From contig CAZYBC010000004.1 of NCBI GenBank assembly GCA_964645645.1, positions 1-64,000 on the forward strand: a stretch of 64,000 nucleotides of DNA, read 5' to 3'. Positions 53,501-61,844 of the stretch are shown piece after piece. How positions within the stretch are numbered: position 1 is the stretch's first letter; every line of letters begins with the position of its first letter. A program made the translations under genes and the position numbers. This DNA is from CAZYBC01 sp964645645. GTDB lineage: Bacteria; Patescibacteriota; Microgenomatia; UBA1400; PJMF01. The notes under the pieces were generated by a model that was not told where the DNA came from, made no database searches, and saw only the letters and a list, made by a program, of their open reading frames with translations.

Positions 53501-53637
53501 TTATTGATTTAGGCCCAGAAGGTGGTGAGGCCGGTGGTGAAATTGTGGCCGTAGGGACACCAGAGCAAGTAGCACAAAATCCTAATTCCTTTACTGGCTA
53601 TTATCTAAAACAAGAACTAGAACTAATGAAAAAATAG
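50593..53637 (+). CDS. uvrA: Excinuclease ABC subunit A
   Basis: 1014 residues, normal length plus a short polar N-terminal extension (about 25 residues). It has two ABC modules: Walker A '[34 protein letters not shown]' near 55 and '[16 protein letters not shown]' near 710. Signatures are '[16 protein letters not shown]' and '[15 protein letters not shown]'. Zinc-binding cysteines appear at 'CPECGQ', 'CSNCG ... CPVCHG' and 'CEACQGDGQ ... CDVCHGKRY'. It is the damage sensor of nucleotide excision repair with UvrB and UvrC, both encoded nearby. Confidence 0.98.
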   Translation: [1014 protein letters not shown]

Positions 53638-53747
53638 CTTGACTGCACAATAGAGGTCAACTGAACGGCTAAAAAAACTAGAAATGTGTCGGGATTTTTG
53701 TCGAGATACTCTTTCGTCAGTTTCTTTTCTCTAGTATATTAAACTTA

Positions 53748-55661
53748 ATGACATTAAATTTTAAAAAAATTATCTTTGCTTTAGGCCTTACTTTTTTTTG
53801 TGCAAGTCAGTGTTTTGTTCATCCGCTACCGATTTCCGCCCAAGAAAATCCTGTTCCAGAACCAACCCAACAGCCAGCCAGTGAACAAAATTTTGATACT
53901 AGCTTAACCACCATCTACACCGTCAATAAAAATGGCCAAACTTATGTAGAGCATCAATTTAAAATCAAAAATTTATCCCCAGAATATTACATTAACAAAT
54001 ATGGCCTCCAACTAAACAGCACTTCTATTGATAACATTAAAATTTACCATCAAAATAAAGAACTTACTCCAGAAGTCACTAAAACCAACAAGGAAACTAG
54101 CATCGGCATTAGCTTGAGCGAAAAAGTTGTTGGAGAAGGAAAAATTAATCAGCTTAAAATTAGCTATACGGATCCAGATGTCGCTCAAATTAATGGTCAA
54201 GTTTTAGAAATCAATATCCCTAAATTAGCTGATGCTAGCAAATACAACCAACGGGATGTCAAATTAATTACACCAATTTATTATGGCTACCCTCAACGGG
54301 TTAATCTTACTAACTATGCGAATAGTCTTGATAATCAACAAGTAATTACCTATTTTGCCAACCCTGGTGGAGAAGCCATTTCCGCACTCTTTGGCAATCA
54401 GCAGATTTACCAACTTAAAGCTGACTACTACTTAAATAACAATACTAGCAATCCTGGCTTAACTCAGATTGCTTTGCCACCAGATACCCCTTGGCAAAAA
54501 ATTAATTACCAAGTTTTAGAACCGTTACCAGACGATTTTAAACTTGATCAGGATGGTAATTGGATTGCTACTTATAAACTAGCTCCAGCTACCAGTATGA
54601 CTGTTAAAATTCAGGCTTTAGTCAAAGTTAGCATTAATCAAGATCCCAATATTCCTGTGATTAGCCCAGGCAAAGAACATCTAGCCACCGCCAAACCTTG
54701 GCCAGTAGACAATGGCCAAATTAAAGATCTAGCTAAAACTTATAATTCTCCTAAAACTATCTATCAATACAGCATTGATACCTTAGATTACACCACCAAA
54801 GATTTGAGTAAAAAAATTGATCGTTTAGGGACGATGGAAGCGCTGAACAACCCTACTGATGCTACCTGCCAAGAATTTACTGACTTATTTATTACTTTAG
54901 CCAGAGCCAATAATATTCCAGCCAGAAGATTAACTGGTTATGCTTATTCTAATAACGAAAAGCTTAAACCCCTCAGTCTTAATCAAGACATTTTGCATGC
55001 TTGGCCAGAATATTGGGATGAAACTAAAAAAAATTGGATCAGCGTTGATCCAACCTGGGAAGATACTACTGGCGGAATTGATTACTTTAATCAATTTGAC
55101 TTAAACCATTTAGTCTTTGCCATTAATGGAGTAGACAGTAATCTACCTTATCCTGCTGGAGCATATAAAGAAGAGAGCAATCACGGTAAAACCGTAGAAG
55201 TCAGTTTTGCTCAAGATTTTCCAGTCATGCTACCCAAATTTGATTTAAAACTAGAACCAAGAGAACAGCCGTTTTCTTTGTTACCGGGTCTATATTATTT
55301 AACCCTTACTAACCAAACTGGTCAGGCTTGGTATAATTTAGACTTAGATTTTGAAAGTGAAGCTGCCATTTTAATTGAAAACAGCTTTAATATTGATGCT
55401 TTTACGCTGCTACCTTTCCAAAATCTACAATTACCAGTCATTATTTATAATCAAAATGGATGGAAACTCTCAGATACTCAATTAAACATTTTACTTAAAT
55501 ACAATCATGAAACCAAAGTCCAGCAACAATACCAAATTAAAACCGCACCCAAGCTCCACCACTTTATCTACAACCCAGTCTTCTTGGCTAGCTTGGTCAT
55601 CGGTGGTCTCATCGTTACCCTCATCGCCGGGAGTATATTGGTTTTTAGACGGAAAAAATAG
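53748..55661 (+). CDS. Membrane-anchored transglutaminase-like protein
   Basis: 637 residues. A signal peptide (about 1-28, ending SAQ) is followed by beta-rich regions. The transglutaminase-like core at about 365-455 shows the Cys-His-Asp series: 'NPTDATCQEFTDLFITLARANNIPARRLTGYA', 'LHAWPEYWDE' and 'WISVDPTWED'. A C-terminal membrane helix (about 608-632) ends in RRKK, so the protein is held at the cell surface. Such domains act as peptidases or cross-linkers of surface proteins. Its last 59 to 155 bases overlap the start of uvrC in another frame. Confidence 0.87.
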   Translation: MTLNFKKIIFALGLTFFCASQCFVHPLPISAQENPVPEPTQQPASEQNFDTSLTTIYTVNKNGQTYVEHQFKIKNLSPEYYINKYGLQLNSTSIDNIKIYHQNKELTPEVTKTNKETSIGISLSEKVVGEGKINQLKISYTDPDVAQINGQVLEINIPKLADASKYNQRDVKLITPIYYGYPQRVNLTNYANSLDNQQVITYFANPGGEAISALFGNQQIYQLKADYYLNNNTSNPGLTQIALPPDTPWQKINYQVLEPLPDDFKLDQDGNWIATYKLAPATSMTVKIQALVKVSINQDPNIPVISPGKEHLATAKPWPVDNGQIKDLAKTYNSPKTIYQYSIDTLDYTTKDLSKKIDRLGTMEALNNPTDATCQEFTDLFITLARANNIPARRLTGYAYSNNEKLKPLSLNQDILHAWPEYWDETKKNWISVDPTWEDTTGGIDYFNQFDLNHLVFAINGVDSNLPYPAGAYKEESNHGKTVEVSFAQDFPVMLPKFDLKLEPREQPFSLLPGLYYLTLTNQTGQAWYNLDLDFESEAAILIENSFNIDAFTLLPFQNLQLPVIIYNQNGWKLSDTQLNILLKYNHETKVQQQYQIKTAPKLHHFIYNPVFLASLVIGGLIVTLIAGSILVFRRKK

Positions 55662-56967
55662 AGTTTTATACGTTGGTAAAGCCAAAAATTTAAAAAAACG
55701 TTTACAAAACTATACTCAGCTTAAACGTCTATCACCGCGCATCAAAGACATGGTGCATACGGCGGTTAAATTGCAGTGGGAAGTTTTAGAAAGTGAACTA
55801 GAAGCTTTGTTAATTGAAGCGGAATTAATTCGCCTGCATCAGCCAGCTTTTAATATTTTACTCAAAGATGACAAAACTCCACTTTATTTAGTCATTACTG
55901 ATGAAACTTATCCACGTCTTTTACGGATTCGCAAAAAAGAAATTCCCCAATACCAAAACCGCGGTAAAATTTTAGGCCCTTACCAAAGTAGTTATAAACT
56001 CAATGAAGTATTAAAAATAGCTCGCCGGATTTTTCCCTGGTGCGACGAAGCTGGCAAAAAAACTCATTTTTCTACCAACCAGCCAACACCCAAAGCCTGT
56101 TTTTATTACCATCTGCAACTGTGTTCTGGAGCCTGTATCGGCAAAGTTTCTTCAGCAGATTATCAAGCCATGATTAAACAACTCACTTTGTTTTTACAAG
56201 GCAAGAAAAAAAACGTGGTTAAAAACATGACTACCCAGATGAAAGATTTAGCTGATCAACTCAAATTTGAACAAGCTAATCAAATTAAACTTCAGTTAGC
56301 CATGATTGAAGAAGTCACCAGCCATAATTACCACCTTAAACCAGAATTAATTTTACCAGCGCTCAATCAAAATCAAGCCCAACACGCTTTGCTGCATCTT
56401 TATAAAATCCTCGCAACTCACTTAAATTTACCCAAAAATTACCAATTTCACCGCATGGAAGGCTATGACGTTAGCAACATTATGGGCAAAAATGCCAGCG
56501 TTTCCATGGTGGTTTTTGAGGACGGTCAGCCAGCCAAAGACCAATATCGACTTTTTAATATCAAAACTCTTGATACACCCAATGATTACCAGATGATGAA
56601 AGAAGCCCTCACTCGCCGTCAAAATCATTCCGAATGGCCTTGGCCTAATCTAATTATTATGGATGGGGGAAAAGGGCAAGTACGCTCGGCGTTAAGTGTT
56701 TGGAAAAACACCAATACACCCATTATTGGCTTAGTAAAACACCCAGACCGCGTGGTAATTCCAAGCCGAGTGGAAAGTATGGTCGGGAATACCACCGGGG
56801 CTATTGGCTCCGACAAATCCAAGCGACTCAAAATTACTTGGCAAGTGATCAAACTCCCAACAGATCATCCCAGCTTAAAACTTTTGGAACAGGTGCGGGA
56901 TGAATCACATCGTTTTGCAAAAAAGCAACATATGAAATTGAGAAATAAGAGTTTTATTGAAGAGTAA
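55603..56967 (+). CDS. uvrC: Excinuclease ABC subunit C, short form
   Basis: From GTG 55603 (454 residues) or ATG 55507 (486 residues). The conserved N-terminus 'LPSSPGVYWFLDGKNRVLYVGKAKNLKKRL' begins just after the GTG, so GTG is preferred; the stretch from the ATG is low-complexity. Domains: GIY-YIG nuclease, Cys-rich 'CFYYHLQLCSGACIGKVS', UVR segment ('FEQANQIKLQLAMIEE'), and the RNase H-like nuclease ('MEGYDVSNIMGKNASVSMVVF', 'IIMDGGKGQV', 'DESHRFAKKQH'). The C-terminal helix-hairpin-helix domain of longer UvrC proteins is absent. Confidence 0.93.
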   Translation: MVSSLPSSPGVYWFLDGKNRVLYVGKAKNLKKRLQNYTQLKRLSPRIKDMVHTAVKLQWEVLESELEALLIEAELIRLHQPAFNILLKDDKTPLYLVITDETYPRLLRIRKKEIPQYQNRGKILGPYQSSYKLNEVLKIARRIFPWCDEAGKKTHFSTNQPTPKACFYYHLQLCSGACIGKVSSADYQAMIKQLTLFLQGKKKNVVKNMTTQMKDLADQLKFEQANQIKLQLAMIEEVTSHNYHLKPELILPALNQNQAQHALLHLYKILATHLNLPKNYQFHRMEGYDVSNIMGKNASVSMVVFEDGQPAKDQYRLFNIKTLDTPNDYQMMKEALTRRQNHSEWPWPNLIIMDGGKGQVRSALSVWKNTNTPIIGLVKHPDRVVIPSRVESMVGNTTGAIGSDKSKRLKITWQVIKLPTDHPSLKLLEQVRDESHRFAKKQHMKLRNKSFIEE

Positions 56968-57049
56968 GCCAACCTAGCTTGCCAACCCCACTACAGCTGT
57001 TCTAAACTTTAAAATAGTTACTTACTGCAAAATAAAAAATATAACCTCT

Positions 57050-57415
57050 ATGAAAATCCTTAAATCTATTCTTATCACCGGCCTCAGCATTGCTTTATTA
57101 GCTTATCTTTTGCCAACAGTTTCTTATCAAAATTTAACTGCCCTAATTCTAGCCAGCATTGTACTGACTTTACTGAATAAAATTGTTAAACCAATTTTAA
57201 AAATTCTATTTTTACCAGTTAATATTGTCACTTTAGGTCTATTTTCTTGGGTAATTAATTTAGCCTTACTAGCTTTGGCCACTTATTTAGTGCCTGGTTT
57301 CCAAATTAAAGCCATGGTGCTTTTTGGCCAACCAATCGGCTGGTTGGGTTCTTTATTTATCACTTCTTTTTTGATTGCCATTGCCCAAAGTTTTATTGGC
57401 TTATTTATTAAATAA
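57050..57415 (+). CDS. Small membrane protein, YvlD/phage-holin-4_2-like
   Basis: 121 residues with four membrane helices. 'ILKSILITGLSIALLAYLLP', 'LILASIVLTLLNKIVKPILKILFLPVNIVTLGLFSWVINLALLALATYLVPGF' and a final 'SFLIAIAQSFIGLFIK' give the typical pattern of the YvlD/Phage_holin_4_2 family, widespread small membrane proteins of unclear role. The name does not imply phage origin. It stands alone between uvrC and the 7TM gene. Confidence 0.8.
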   Translation: MKILKSILITGLSIALLAYLLPTVSYQNLTALILASIVLTLLNKIVKPILKILFLPVNIVTLGLFSWVINLALLALATYLVPGFQIKAMVLFGQPIGWLGSLFITSFLIAIAQSFIGLFIK

Positions 57416-57508
57416 CAGCGCTCCCAAGAGCTAAAAAACCTTTTAGATAAAATTTTTTGATTAAACTTCTCTAAAGCCTGGTAACTACCATCACCGCTTA
57501 AAAATTGC

Positions 57509-57514
57509 TATAAT
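57509..57514 (+). promoter_or_regulatory. Extended -10 promoter at a leaderless start
   Basis: TGC-TATAAT (57506-57514) is an extended -10 box 6 bases before the ATG at 57521. Transcription should start at the start codon of the 7TM operon. The -35 region is weak. Confidence 0.6.
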
Positions 57515-57520
57515 GTTAGT

Positions 57521-58531
57521 ATGAAAATTCGTCATTTATTGTTTGTATTATGTTTACCTCTAGTTACTAGCCTCGCTAGTAGCCAAAAAGTCTGGGCTCA
57601 AACCACCGAGCAAGTCGCTGTAGAACAAGCCCAAGTTGCTCCTACCAAAAAACCTACTTTAGACACTGTCGAAATTGAAATTTTAGATCATGATGTACAA
57701 GCTACTTTATCAGCCACTCAAGAAGCTACAGGAGAAACTAAATTGGCTTCTCCTTCCGCTGAAGTAGTCCAAAAAATTCAAGAAAAAAAAGACGAGGATA
57801 TTACTGAAACTGGGGGCAAACAAAAAAGCAAATTAGTCACTTATATTGAAGAACATCCACCCGGACCATTAAGTTGGAATAACTTTTTATTGCATGCCTT
57901 AATTAAGGCAATTGAGAAAGGTTTACCAGCCAACCTTGTGGTTTTGTTATTGCTCTTTCCTTTAATTGCTTCTCTTATTGCGGTCTCCAGACATATTTTG
58001 GGCTTGCAAGGTTTTGGTATTTATATCCCCGCAGTTTTATCCGTAGCCTTTGTATCCACAGGAATTTTTAATGGGGTAATTATCTTTTTAGCAGTGCTAA
58101 TTTTTGCCACTTTAACCAGATTCCTAATCAAAAAACTCAAATTACCATATTTACCTAGAACTGCCATGTTATTGTGGGGAGTTTCAATTTTAGTCTTAGG
58201 TTTATTAGTTTTATCTTCCCAATTTAATATTTTAGACTTATTAAGCATTAATATTTTTCCAATCTTAATTATCATGTTGTTAACAGAAAATTTCATGGAA
58301 TCTCAGCTATTTAATAGTCAAAAAGAAGCCTTAAAACTTACTTTTGAAACTTTATTAATTGCGGTTTCTTGTGCTGTTTTGATTAGCCAAGATGCTGTAC
58401 AAATGTTTGTTATTTTAAGACCAGAATTAACCCTCATTGGCACAGCCGTCCTTAACTACATGATTGGTAAATATACCGGCTTAAGACTTTTGGAATATCT
58501 CCGCTTTAGTCAAATCATTAACAACAAATAA
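57521..58531 (+). CDS. 7TM membrane protein of the ATP-grasp operon (7TM_transglut-like)
   Basis: 336 residues. A signal peptide (about 1-27, ending WAQ) and polar outside region (about 28-125) precede about seven membrane helices (about 140-330; 'LVVLLLLFPLIASLIAVSRHILGLQGFGIYIPAVLSVAFVSTG'). The 'LGLQGFGIYIPAVLSVAF' stretch is the hallmark of the 7TM proteins often fused to an inactive transglutaminase domain and encoded with RimK-like ligases. The soluble part here is too short for a whole transglutaminase. Its gene ends 3 bases before the ATP-grasp gene. Confidence 0.8.
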   Translation: MKIRHLLFVLCLPLVTSLASSQKVWAQTTEQVAVEQAQVAPTKKPTLDTVEIEILDHDVQATLSATQEATGETKLASPSAEVVQKIQEKKDEDITETGGKQKSKLVTYIEEHPPGPLSWNNFLLHALIKAIEKGLPANLVVLLLLFPLIASLIAVSRHILGLQGFGIYIPAVLSVAFVSTGIFNGVIIFLAVLIFATLTRFLIKKLKLPYLPRTAMLLWGVSILVLGLLVLSSQFNILDLLSINIFPILIIMLLTENFMESQLFNSQKEALKLTFETLLIAVSCAVLISQDAVQMFVILRPELTLIGTAVLNYMIGKYTGLRLLEYLRFSQIINNK

Positions 58532-58533
58532 CT

Positions 58534-59814
58534 ATGCTCAAAGCTAACACCATTTTGGGCATGAATGCTCGAAATCAACTCTACACGACTCTTAATTCCA
58601 AAAAGGCACGTAGTATTTGTTCGTCAAAATATGCTACTAAAATTCTATTGACTAATAAAAATATTCCCACTGCTCAAATCTATGCCGTAATGGCTACCTC
58701 TGAGGATATTAATGAATTTGATTGGTCAACTTTAACTACCAACTTCGTGATTAAACCAACCAACGGCAATGCGGGTAAAGGGGTAATCGCATTTAGAAAA
58801 TATTCCGAAAAAGGTCATTATTGGCTAGATACGCTAAGAAGAAAGTGGACCCTGGATGATCTAAAATTACATTGTTTTGATATTTTGGAAGGGCAATATA
58901 GCACTTATGGTTCTAACCACAAAATTATTATTGAAGAGCGTGTCCCTATTCATCCTAAATTGCTTAAATATTCCAGCCAAGGTACGCCAGATATTAGAAT
59001 CATTGTTTTTAATAGTGTGCCAGTGATGGCAATGATGCGTTTACCTACCTTAGAATCAGAAGGTCGAGCTAATTTATCTCAGGGAGCAATTGGTTTAGGG
59101 ATTGATCTAGCTACGGGATTGACTACTCACGCCATTATCCATAAAAACCAGGTTATCAAATATCTACCTGGTACAGAAAAAAAATTAATTGGCATTAAAA
59201 TTCCTTTTTGGCAAAAATTACTTTTAACCGCCGTGCAAGCTTCTCATGCCGCAGATTTATCTTTTGCCGGCATTGATTTATTTGTTCACAAAGAAAAAGG
59301 GCCAATGGTGGTAGAACTTAATTCTAATCCTGGGTTGTCTATTCAAAATGCTAATGATGCTGGCTTAAGACGCCGTTTGCAAAGAGTAGAGGATCTCAAC
59401 GTTCTTAATGCTGAACATGGCGTCAGAATCGGCCAAGCTTTATTTGCCGAACACTACGCTGACCAAATTGTAGCTGAAGAAGGCATTAAAATTATTCAAG
59501 CTAAAGAAGAAATTAGCCTTTTTGACAGCCAAAATCATCCTCATAAAGTCAATGCTTTAATTAACACTGGCCGACAACAAAGTGTCGTAGCCTTTGATTT
59601 AATGGAAGATCTCAATTTAATTGAAATCGATGATCCTTTATGGTTTAACACTTCCCGCGAAGAAGGCAAAATTCCAATTGTAGAAATTAAAATTAAACTT
59701 AAACAACGAACTATTAAAACAACTGCCATTGTTTCTAAAAGATTAAATCGCAAAAAATGTAAAATTGAGATTGGCAGACATGATTTAGCTGGCTTTTTAA
59801 TTAAAGCACTGTAA
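58534..59814 (+). CDS. Alpha-L-glutamate-ligase-like ATP-grasp fused to degenerate retropepsin-like domain
   Basis: 426 residues. The N-terminal part (about 1-300) is an ATP-grasp ligase: 'FVIKPTNGNAGKGV' (71-84), 'IIIEERVPIHPKLLKYSSQGTPDIRIIVFN' and the metal-binding 'VVELNSNPGLSIQ' (259-271). The C-terminal part (about 325-426) resembles the RimB/DUF785 aspartic-protease fold: 'HKVNALINTGRQQSVV' and 'KIEIGRHDLAGFLI'. The catalytic DTG is NTG (344-346), so it is probably inactive as a protease. In relatives the two are separate genes. Expected chemistry is ATP-dependent peptide-bond ligation; substrate unknown. Confidence 0.85.
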   Translation: MLKANTILGMNARNQLYTTLNSKKARSICSSKYATKILLTNKNIPTAQIYAVMATSEDINEFDWSTLTTNFVIKPTNGNAGKGVIAFRKYSEKGHYWLDTLRRKWTLDDLKLHCFDILEGQYSTYGSNHKIIIEERVPIHPKLLKYSSQGTPDIRIIVFNSVPVMAMMRLPTLESEGRANLSQGAIGLGIDLATGLTTHAIIHKNQVIKYLPGTEKKLIGIKIPFWQKLLLTAVQASHAADLSFAGIDLFVHKEKGPMVVELNSNPGLSIQNANDAGLRRRLQRVEDLNVLNAEHGVRIGQALFAEHYADQIVAEEGIKIIQAKEEISLFDSQNHPHKVNALINTGRQQSVVAFDLMEDLNLIEIDDPLWFNTSREEGKIPIVEIKIKLKQRTIKTTAIVSKRLNRKKCKIEIGRHDLAGFLIKAL

Positions 59815-59845
59815 ATCTGATTGTCTATTAAAAAAATCAGATTTT
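59813..59845 (+). terminator. Hairpin between ATP-grasp and DUF1704 genes
   Basis: AAATCTGATT pairs with AATCAGATTT around an A/T-rich loop, directly after the ATP-grasp stop. It may attenuate the operon or be a weak terminator. Confidence 0.4.
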
Positions 59846-59857
59846 AGAAAATTATTT

Positions 59858-60796
59858 ATGGGTCTAATCCGTGATTTAACACCACTCAATCTGCTTACTG
59901 AAAAACAAAAATTTTTTGCCGATACAACTTACAACCCACAATTTAAATACATTAGAAAATTTAGCAAGGCTGAGCTTTATCAATATGGTTTTCCTAAAGC
60001 TAAATTAGTAGCTTTTGCCGAAATGATCCTCAAAAAATATCCCGGAAGAACTATTTCCAATCGTGAAATATTATCTAAAACTTACATCAAACAACAAATT
60101 ACAGATCTATTTCAAAAATTAGGTTTAACTAAAATTCCCATTTATTTTTCTACAGATTTTTCTTTTAGTGCCATGCTATCTAGCGAAGGCTTATTTTTTA
60201 GAGAACCGGTTTTTTTAAGTAAAGAAGAATTAATTTCTAAACTCAACCATGAAATTCAAACTCATTTGTTAAGAAGAATTAATCATCAACACTTTTTTGG
60301 CAAAAAAATTAAAATTGAAGACGAAGTAGAATTTAAAAAAACTGAAGAAGGTTTAGCTGTCCTTAACTACTACATTCAGAAAAAAAATAAATTTAGCCGT
60401 AAATCATTTGTCAGTTACTATTCTGTATATCTAACTCAAAAATATTCTTTTGCCAAAAGCTTTGCTATTCTTAGAAGTTATCAAGTTAATGAAAAAATGG
60501 CTTGGAATCTTTTAGTCCAAAAAAAACGAGGTTTAGAAGATACTAGCCAGCCCGGTGGTTTTACCAAAGATTTAGTTTATCTAGAAGGCATGGTCAAAGT
60601 TGCCAAATGGCTATTAAAAAACCAAACCCCCAATTTGTTATATGCTGGTAGAATAAGTTTAAAACAAGCCGATCAACTAAAAAACACCATTGATCAAAAA
60701 CAAATTTTACTGCCTACTTTTTTAGCTGATCAAAAATTTTATCTTAACCAAATTAAAAAAATTGTTGAAGCCAATCACTTAGATGAACTTTTTTAA
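59858..60796 (+). CDS. DUF1704 (MATCAP-like) metallopeptidase
   Basis: 312 residues. 'KLNHEIQTHLLRRINHQHFFG' contains the HExxxH motif (131-136) of the DUF1704 family, which includes eukaryotic tubulin tyrosine carboxypeptidases (MATCAP). 'EEGLAVLNYYIQKKN' supplies the downstream acidic ligand pattern (E-G-L-A), and 'YARI...'-like basic regions follow. Bacterial members commonly lie beside ATP-grasp ligases. A peptide-trimming role opposite to the two ligases is plausible. Length is about that of compact bacterial forms. Confidence 0.82.
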   Translation: MGLIRDLTPLNLLTEKQKFFADTTYNPQFKYIRKFSKAELYQYGFPKAKLVAFAEMILKKYPGRTISNREILSKTYIKQQITDLFQKLGLTKIPIYFSTDFSFSAMLSSEGLFFREPVFLSKEELISKLNHEIQTHLLRRINHQHFFGKKIKIEDEVEFKKTEEGLAVLNYYIQKKNKFSRKSFVSYYSVYLTQKYSFAKSFAILRSYQVNEKMAWNLLVQKKRGLEDTSQPGGFTKDLVYLEGMVKVAKWLLKNQTPNLLYAGRISLKQADQLKNTIDQKQILLPTFLADQKFYLNQIKKIVEANHLDELF

Positions 60797-60798
60797 CT

Positions 60799-61782
60799 AT
60801 GCCACAAAATTCTCAAATCCCAAACTTAGACGCCAGCGCCAGAATTATTAGTGAAGAAGCACAAAAAAGAGGCATTCATTGCAGCTATTTTGAGCATCGC
60901 AACTTAATCTTAATGGAAAAAAATGGTCAACAATGGTATACCTGCGGATCAAGAACCTCTTTTCAATCCTCAGTGGGTCTAACTATTGCTAACAACAAAA
61001 GTTTAACCAAAAAAATACTTAATCGTTTTGACTTACCAACTGCCAAAGCAGTTAGAGTTAATCAACAGAGCGACCTAGTCCAAATCAAAAATTTACAATT
61101 TCCTTTAGTAATGAAACCCATTGATGGCGCTCATGGCAGTGGGGTAGTGGTTGGCCTAAAAACCTATCAAGAAGCTGAAGCTGCTTGGCAAGCTAATCCT
61201 AAAATTATGATTTTTGAAGAAACTCTCCAAGGCATAGAATATCGCGTTGTCTGTATTGATTATAAATTTACAGCCGCCGCTTTCCGCAAACCAGCTCATG
61301 TAATAGGAGATGGCCAGCAAACCATCGCTCAACTCATTGCAGAAAAAAACCAACACCCATGGCGCTCTGAAGGCCATCAAGGTAATTTAACTAAAATCAT
61401 GGTTGATGATCTAGTCACAGCCAACCTGGCCGAACAAAATTTCAAAGTAGATGATGTGCCAGCCAAAGACAGCTATGTCTTTTTACGTAAAACTGCTAAC
61501 CTTTCTACAGGCGGTGAAGCTTGGGATGTAACTGATGAAGTCTGCCCAGAAAACATTGCCCTATTTGAAAAAATTGCCCGTTGCTGTGATTTAAATACCA
61601 TCGGGATTGATATCATGTGCCAAACTTTAACTACCCCCATTACTCAGCAAGCCCAAGCTGGAGTAATTGAAGTTAATGCTTCACCTGGTTTAAGAATGCA
61701 TCATTATCCTATTAAAGGCAAAGCTAGAAATGTAGCTGGACAAATTTTAGATATGGTAGAAAAGTATGTCCTAATTAAATAG
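60799..61782 (+). CDS. Cyanophycin-synthetase/glutathione-synthetase-like ATP-grasp ligase
   Basis: 327 residues. ATP-grasp motifs are 'FPLVMKPIDGAHGSGVVVGL', 'MIFEETLQGIEYRVVCIDYKFTAAAFRKPAHVIGDGQQTI' (cyanophycin-synthetase-like) and 'GVIEVNASPGLRMHHYP'. The 'HVIGDGQQTIAQLI' segment is found in CphA and related ligases that add amino acids to peptides. It follows the DUF1704 gene by 2 bases. With the upstream ligase it gives two ligases and one metallopeptidase in an operon, suggesting a peptide tagging or modification cycle. Confidence 0.87.
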   Translation: MPQNSQIPNLDASARIISEEAQKRGIHCSYFEHRNLILMEKNGQQWYTCGSRTSFQSSVGLTIANNKSLTKKILNRFDLPTAKAVRVNQQSDLVQIKNLQFPLVMKPIDGAHGSGVVVGLKTYQEAEAAWQANPKIMIFEETLQGIEYRVVCIDYKFTAAAFRKPAHVIGDGQQTIAQLIAEKNQHPWRSEGHQGNLTKIMVDDLVTANLAEQNFKVDDVPAKDSYVFLRKTANLSTGGEAWDVTDEVCPENIALFEKIARCCDLNTIGIDIMCQTLTTPITQQAQAGVIEVNASPGLRMHHYPIKGKARNVAGQILDMVEKYVLIK

Positions 61783-61844
61783 TTCTTAACTTCAAAGATG
61801 TTCTTTTTCTTTAAATATGTTACTATATACAAGTAACTCAAACT

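Noticed and set aside
57050..57415. Prophage holin
   Set aside because: The YvlD/Phage_holin_4_2 family is common in bacterial chromosomes and no phage genes are nearby.
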